Source: Lederbergia citrea
GTDB taxonomy: Bacteria; Bacillota; Bacilli; Bacillales; Bacillaceae_C
NCBI RefSeq assembly: GCF_018343525.1
Contig: NZ_JAGYPH010000001.1
Span: 1,059,778 to 1,123,777 of the forward strand
Reading direction: 5' to 3'
DNA length: 64,000 nucleotides
Position numbers and translations under genes: made by a program. Under the pieces are notes generated by a model, which saw only the letters and a list, made by a program, of their open reading frames with translations, searched no databases and was not told the DNA's origin. Shown here in pieces: positions 60,481-64,000 of the stretch. Position 1 is the stretch's first letter; each line of letters begins with the position of its first letter.

Positions 60481-60598
60481 GGGCTTACTTTATTATATTA
60501 GCCTTTTTTCAATGAAATCTATTAAAAATGATTCAATTGTCCAAGCTCTTCCTTCTAAACTGCATACTTTAAAGTATTAAGTTAAGGAGGTGACTATA

Positions 60599-61024
60599 GT
60601 GGTTCAGATAATTGATTACCGAGCAGCACAACCCATTAGTAGGGTGAATCTAAATAGACCAATTACGATTCCTCGTTCACCATTAAGGCTTTCATTGGCA
60701 AATATTCGAATAAGGATTCCCAGTGGCGCAACTAGAAATCGTGTAGAATTAATTGCGACAGTAGGAGTGCATGGGGTTACTGGAACATCCCAAATTTTGT
60801 TTAGGATCTTCCGCGACGGAAGACAAATCTTCAATACCCAAGTAGGAGTAGAATCCGATCCTACATCAGAAGTAAACTATGTAGAAACCTTCCAAGCAAT
60901 AGATTTTAATGTTGGACAAGGTACCCATGTTTATCAAGTAACTGCTCAAAATTTGACCAGTGGGACAGAAGCTGCTGTTGTAGGCCCTGTATCCTTTAGT
61001 GGCTTAGCAATTGCTCTATCATGA
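60599..61024 (+). CDS. Beta-rich protein of unknown function, possible surface or spore protein
   Basis: 141 residues from GTG 60599, chosen because AAGGAGGTGA lies just before it. VQIIDYRAAQPISRVNLNRP is followed by an all-beta repeat-like part (RVELIATVGVHGVTGTSQIL FRIFRDGRQI, NVGQGTHVYQVTAQNLTSGT EAAVVGPVSFSGLAIAL). Alternating hydrophobic strands with Gly/Thr turns recall TNF-like exosporium proteins, but no signal is seen. No family recognised. Strong terminator downstream. Confidence 0.6.
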   Translation: MVQIIDYRAAQPISRVNLNRPITIPRSPLRLSLANIRIRIPSGATRNRVELIATVGVHGVTGTSQILFRIFRDGRQIFNTQVGVESDPTSEVNYVETFQAIDFNVGQGTHVYQVTAQNLTSGTEAAVVGPVSFSGLAIALS

Positions 61025-61070
61025 TGTAAGCCCGAAATATAAAAACGCGTACCTTTTCAGCATGCACGAC

Positions 61071-61116
61071 AAAAAGCCGTCTTGGACGATTTTTCAAATC
61101 GCATAGACGGCTTTAT
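61071..61116. terminator. Bidirectional terminator
   Basis: AAAGCCGTCT / AGACGGCTTT stem with a long loop, A run before and T after. Confidence 0.8.
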
Positions 61117-61226
61117 AATGGTTTGCTATATGTTACTTGAATGGTCTTTGAGCAAGGAAGATACTGAACTAAGATTTCTGGATGTTGATAGATATCGAGA
61201 TTCGGCAAATCTGTAAGCAGCTTCTT

Positions 61227-61496
61227 TTAATATTCGTAGATATCGATGCCTTTATTTTTTGCTGTCTCTGCGAGACTTAAACAAATCGCATTTGCTCCTG
61301 CTCCAGCCTCACTAACGGAATGCATCCAATTTTTTCTTCCAATTACCTTCGGTTGGATGGCATTTTCACCTGGATTATTGCCGATTTCAATCCGGCCATC
61401 AGATAAAAATGCACGTAACCCTTCCGCTCGGTTTAATGTATACTCCACTGCTTTCGCTAGAGCACTTTTCCCAAAAAATGAGACGTATCTATCCAA
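61227..61496 (-). pseudogene. IS66 transposase (TnpC), C-terminal fragment
   Basis: KSALAKAVEYTLNRAEGLRA FLSDGRIEIGNNPGENAIQP then VIGRKNWMHSVSEAGAGANA ICLSLAETAKNKGIDIYEY is the end of IS66 transposases. The catalytic first half is missing; a 160-bp unassigned stretch follows to the TnpB remnant. Confidence 0.88.
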
Positions 61497-61737
61497 CGAA
61501 AGAATTCCTCTACAATTGGCTTGGAATATTTCTTACGCATTCGTCGTCGTTTGCTTGGGGATAATTATTTAAACTTTTGTTCCCTTAAAATCTTGCGTGA
61601 ACGTATCCAACACGGATCTTGAGCGCGATAAGGAACTCTGAAAGAGTGTAACGGGTGGTATCATTCACCACTTTCCGTTCGGTCTCGTTCCTTTTATTAT
61701 AACGAGTTCAGCTGATGGAAGAAAGGTGAACATAAAT

Positions 61738-62090
61738 TTAAAATGCACCTTTCGGCGACGGTTGAATGGCTTTTGCTTGCTGAATCGATAATCCTTCCAG
61801 TAGCCAGCGAAGCTCCTGTTGTGAAAGATCCTTACTTCCTTTTCGTTTTTGGGCCATTGGAGCTTGCCGTTATCTAAACGCTTATAAAGCATGGCGAAGC
61901 CATCCCCATCGAAGTATAAACATTTATAACGATCTTTACTCCATCCAGCAAACAAGAAAATCGAAACACTGTACGGATCAAGTTCGAAAGCATCTTGAAT
62001 CAAAGTAGCTAGCCCATCAATGCCTTTACGCATATCTGTTTTCCCGCAGACGATATAGATATTTTTCACACTTGTATAGTCTTGTCTCAT
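61738..62090 (-). pseudogene. IS66 TnpB, frameshifted
   Basis: ATG 62090 starts IYIVCGKTDMRKGIDGLATL IQDAFELDPYSVSIFLFAGW, typical TnpB. Near 61840 the frame moves to LSQQELRWLLEGLSIQQAKA IQPSPKGAF and stops at 61738. One indel breaks the gene. Confidence 0.85.
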
Positions 62091-62182
62091 AAATGTCTCA
62101 ACTCCCTCATACCCATTTGGGTGAGTCGCTCTTCAACGCCATTATGAAAGGAAACTTCAACATTTGCTGTTTTGATCGAGCA
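62087..62182 (-). pseudogene. IS66 TnpA, C-terminal fragment
   Basis: CSIKTANVEVSFHNGVEERL TQMGMRELRHL, stop overlapping the TnpB start (TTATGA). Typical IS66 layout where A and B are coupled. Confidence 0.7.
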
Positions 62183-62353
62183 AAGACCGAAGTACTTGCG
62201 GAAGTAGAGGATAAAGTTTTTTTATTATCCGGAAGTAGGAAGTAATGCAACGGGGACGATTGTTAGAGATTGTTGCGGTATAAAATAGCCAGATTTATAT
62301 AGTTGGCTTTTTTAACAGTTGATATCACAAATTTTTAGATGGTCACACTAAAA
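62183..62353. other. Non-coding stretch with a weak hairpin
   Basis: AGCCA...TGGCT at 62293-62313 with T residues on both sides may end the oxidoreductase transcript. Otherwise decayed IS66 DNA. Confidence 0.4.
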
Positions 62354-63349
62354 TTATAGTTTTACAATTATTCTCCCTCTAGCTTGTCCTTTTAGGAGGG
62401 ATGGGAGTGTTATTGGTATTTCTTCAAGTGTGATTTCCTTTTGAATTGAATCAAATAGATGGTCTGGTTTTAAGTCGTTTGCCAATCTATTCCATATCGT
62501 TTTTCTGATTTCCATTGGACAATGGACGGAATCTATCCCGAGCAAATTAATCCCCCGAAGAATAAATGGAAGTACAGATGTTGGTACCTCTACACCACCA
62601 GTTAGTCCGCTAACCGCAACAGAGCCATTGTAATTTAGTTTACTTAAAATTGAAGCAAGGGTAGATCCTCCAACGGGATCGATCGCACCAGCCCACACTT
62701 GACTATCAATTAGTCTAATGTTCCCGCTATTTACCTCTTCTCTTGTGATAATATTTTTAGCGCCAATTTTCTTTATAAAATCATCCTCCGAAATTTTTCC
62801 GGTGCTGGCAACAACATCGTATCCTTTTCTTGCTAGCATTGAAATCGCTAAACTGCCTACTCCCCCAGTGGCTCCAGTAACAAGAACTTTGCCGCTATTT
62901 GGGGTTAATCCATTATCTTCTAAACGCTGTATTGAAAGAGCCGCTGTAAAGCCTGCGGTTCCAAGTACCATTGCTTCTTTTAGATTTAAATTTTCAGGTA
63001 ATGGAACAAGCCAATCCCCAGGGATACGGGCATATTCACTATATCCGCCATGATGGGAAACCCCGATTTCATAACTTGTTGCAATAACCTCATCCCCCTT
63101 TTGGTAACGCGGATCTTGTGAAGAAACCACGACCCCTGCTAAATCAATTCCAGGTATTAGAGGATAGGATGTTACTATTTTCCCATTTGGAATACAAGCC
63201 AAGCTATCTTTATAGTTAATGCTGGAGTATGCAACCTTTATTAAAACATCGGCATCAGGCAGTTCGTTAATCGTAATATCATTGACAGTTAACGAAAAAT
63301 GATTTTCAGTTTTATTCACCATTAATGCTTTGAACTGTGCATCCATCAT
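62354..63349 (-). CDS. yhfP: YhfP/AcuI-type NADPH:quinone oxidoreductase
   Basis: 331 residues, ATG 63349 after GAGGG (the next ATG is also possible). LPDADVLIKVAYSSINYKDS LACIPNGKIVTSYPLIPGID is the N-terminal domain, VLVTGATGGVGSLAISMLAR the Rossmann motif, and DPVGGSTLASILSKLNYNGS VAVSGLTGG the substrate side. Zinc ligands are absent, as in the acrylyl-CoA reductase/YhdH/YhfP group. It reduces an activated double bond, possibly acryloyl-CoA, with NADPH. 24 bp after pdxH. Confidence 0.9.
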   Translation of the reverse strand: MMDAQFKALMVNKTENHFSLTVNDITINELPDADVLIKVAYSSINYKDSLACIPNGKIVTSYPLIPGIDLAGVVVSSQDPRYQKGDEVIATSYEIGVSHHGGYSEYARIPGDWLVPLPENLNLKEAMVLGTAGFTAALSIQRLEDNGLTPNSGKVLVTGATGGVGSLAISMLARKGYDVVASTGKISEDDFIKKIGAKNIITREEVNSGNIRLIDSQVWAGAIDPVGGSTLASILSKLNYNGSVAVSGLTGGVEVPTSVLPFILRGINLLGIDSVHCPMEIRKTIWNRLANDLKPDHLFDSIQKEITLEEIPITLPSLLKGQARGRIIVKL

Positions 63350-63373
63350 CTGTTCCCTCACAATTTTTTTATT

Positions 63374-64000
63374 TTATGGCCACAAAAGTTCACGAAGCCA
63401 TTTATCCCCATTTATTCGATATTGCAGTCTCGTGTGCTTGCGCTCCTTGTCCCCTTGCCAAAATTCGACCTTCTCCGCTTTTATCCGATATAACATCCAA
63501 CTAGGATAAACTAGAGTGGGCTCCTTTTTTATTTTTTCCTCCTGCTTAGCCAATTCTTCATCCAGATCTTTGCGACTTGAAAGTGTAGTGCTTTGTTTTC
63601 CTATAAATGCTCCTGCGCGCGCAATCTCACTTCTTGATAAAAAATCATTTGCGCTCGATTCAATGCCCATTTCAGCCACGGTTCCACGTATACGGACTTG
63701 TCTTCCAATCAAAGACCAGTAAAACGTTAGAGCTACATTTGACTGGATTTTTAATTGCTGTCCTTTTTTGCTCTCAGAACTTGATGCAAAGTACCAGCCA
63801 AATTGATCTACATCTTTTAATATCAGTATACGTGCATCAGGATATCCATTCCAATCAATCGTAGAAAGAGTCATAGCGTGAGGCTCATGGACTCCTTTTT
63901 CGATGGCACCAATTAGCCAATCAAGAAATAGCTCATGTGGAGTTTCTGGTACATCTTCAGTATTAAATTTGGGAAAATCTCCTTCTAGCACTTTAAGACT
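63374..64000 (-). CDS. pdxH: Pyridoxamine 5'-phosphate oxidase, 5' end beyond the window
   Basis: HAMTLSTIDWNGYPDARILI LKDVDQFGWYFASSSESKKG QQLKIQSNVALTFYW and the C-terminal VEFWQGDKERKHTRLQYRIN GDKWLRELLWP are PdxH. The FMN enzyme makes pyridoxal phosphate from the pyridoxine or pyridoxamine form. GTG at 63991 lies in a longer frame (SLKVLEGDFPKF) that continues off the edge, so the true start is probably outside. B. subtilis makes PLP by PdxST instead; a PdxH homologue beside an oxidoreductase suggests a salvage role or another FMN activity. Confidence 0.9.
   Translation of the reverse strand, partial: SLKVLEGDFPKFNTEDVPETPHELFLDWLIGAIEKGVHEPHAMTLSTIDWNGYPDARILILKDVDQFGWYFASSSESKKGQQLKIQSNVALTFYWSLIGRQVRIRGTVAEMGIESSANDFLSRSEIARAGAFIGKQSTTLSSRKDLDEELAKQEEKIKKEPTLVYPSWMLYRIKAEKVEFWQGDKERKHTRLQYRINGDKWLRELLWP

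Larger units (their letters stand above)
61227..62182 (-). mobile_element. IS66-family insertion element, degenerate
   Basis: Holds, in order on the minus strand, the end of TnpA, a frameshifted TnpB and the C-terminal end of the TnpC transposase. Most of tnpC is deleted. Clear terminal inverted repeats were not found. Confidence 0.8.

Overview
The window is low-G+C DNA from an endospore-forming Bacillaceae. Evidence: the lexA-yneA-yneB-ynzC-tkt-sirA-yneF order of Bacillus subtilis, spore genes (a yraGF-adhB-yraED-type cluster, spoIIP, a spoVD remnant, sirA), B. subtilis-type LexA, Zur and CcpA sites, and strong GGAGG ribosome-binding sites. Codon use and gene content fit Bacillus sensu lato; the species cannot be fixed from sequence alone. 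No rRNA, tRNA or CRISPR was seen.

Layout. 1-2.0 kb is debris: a truncated YidC-family gene, a frameshifted IS200/IS605 element, a GNAT acetyltransferase and a broken methyltransferase. 2.1-5.7 kb holds the sporulation-type yra/adhB operon and a yellow/royal-jelly-like beta-propeller protein. 6-8.7 kb has small membrane-protein genes between copies of a dispersed repeat. 9-11.7 kb is an ABC-2 export operon whose first permease is frameshifted. 11.9-16 kb has a spoVD remnant and a Zur-controlled zinc pair (ZagA GTPase, AdcA-type zinc lipoprotein with a ZinT domain). 16-20.6 kb has mobile-element remnants, a class A penicillin-binding protein and a displaced copy of the 3' end of rpsI beside an integrase remnant.

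20.7-38.7 kb is the most unusual part. About twenty-five short genes, nearly all on the minus strand and functionally unrelated (GNAT, NUDIX, DinB, phosphotransferases, Mrr-type nuclease, VOC, ABM, many small membrane proteins and lipoproteins), are separated by an imperfect palindromic repeat always in the same orientation. Each module is a short leader (about 45-115 bp), one gene, then the repeat. The gene's stop codon often lies inside the repeat arm, and the repeat contains a hairpin followed by a T tract. The same repeat occurs in 0.86-8.7 kb. This resembles a gene-cassette array, such as that of a chromosomal integron, but no integrase of that type is present, so the mechanism is open.

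38.9-48.2 kb is core: yneF, sirA, tkt, ynzC, then the LexA-controlled yneA-yneB unit divergent from lexA, a spoIIP-family gene and ppc. 48.5-54.2 kb is a five-gene peptide ABC transporter in the gene order of the B. subtilis app operon, with a CcpA-type cre site. 54.5-64 kb holds a TetR regulator and the short-chain dehydrogenase it probably controls, a DinB protein, a MocR regulator divergent from a class D beta-lactamase, an RDD membrane protein, a broken GNAT gene, a possible surface protein, IS66 remnants, a YhfP-type oxidoreductase and the start-truncated pdxH at the window edge.
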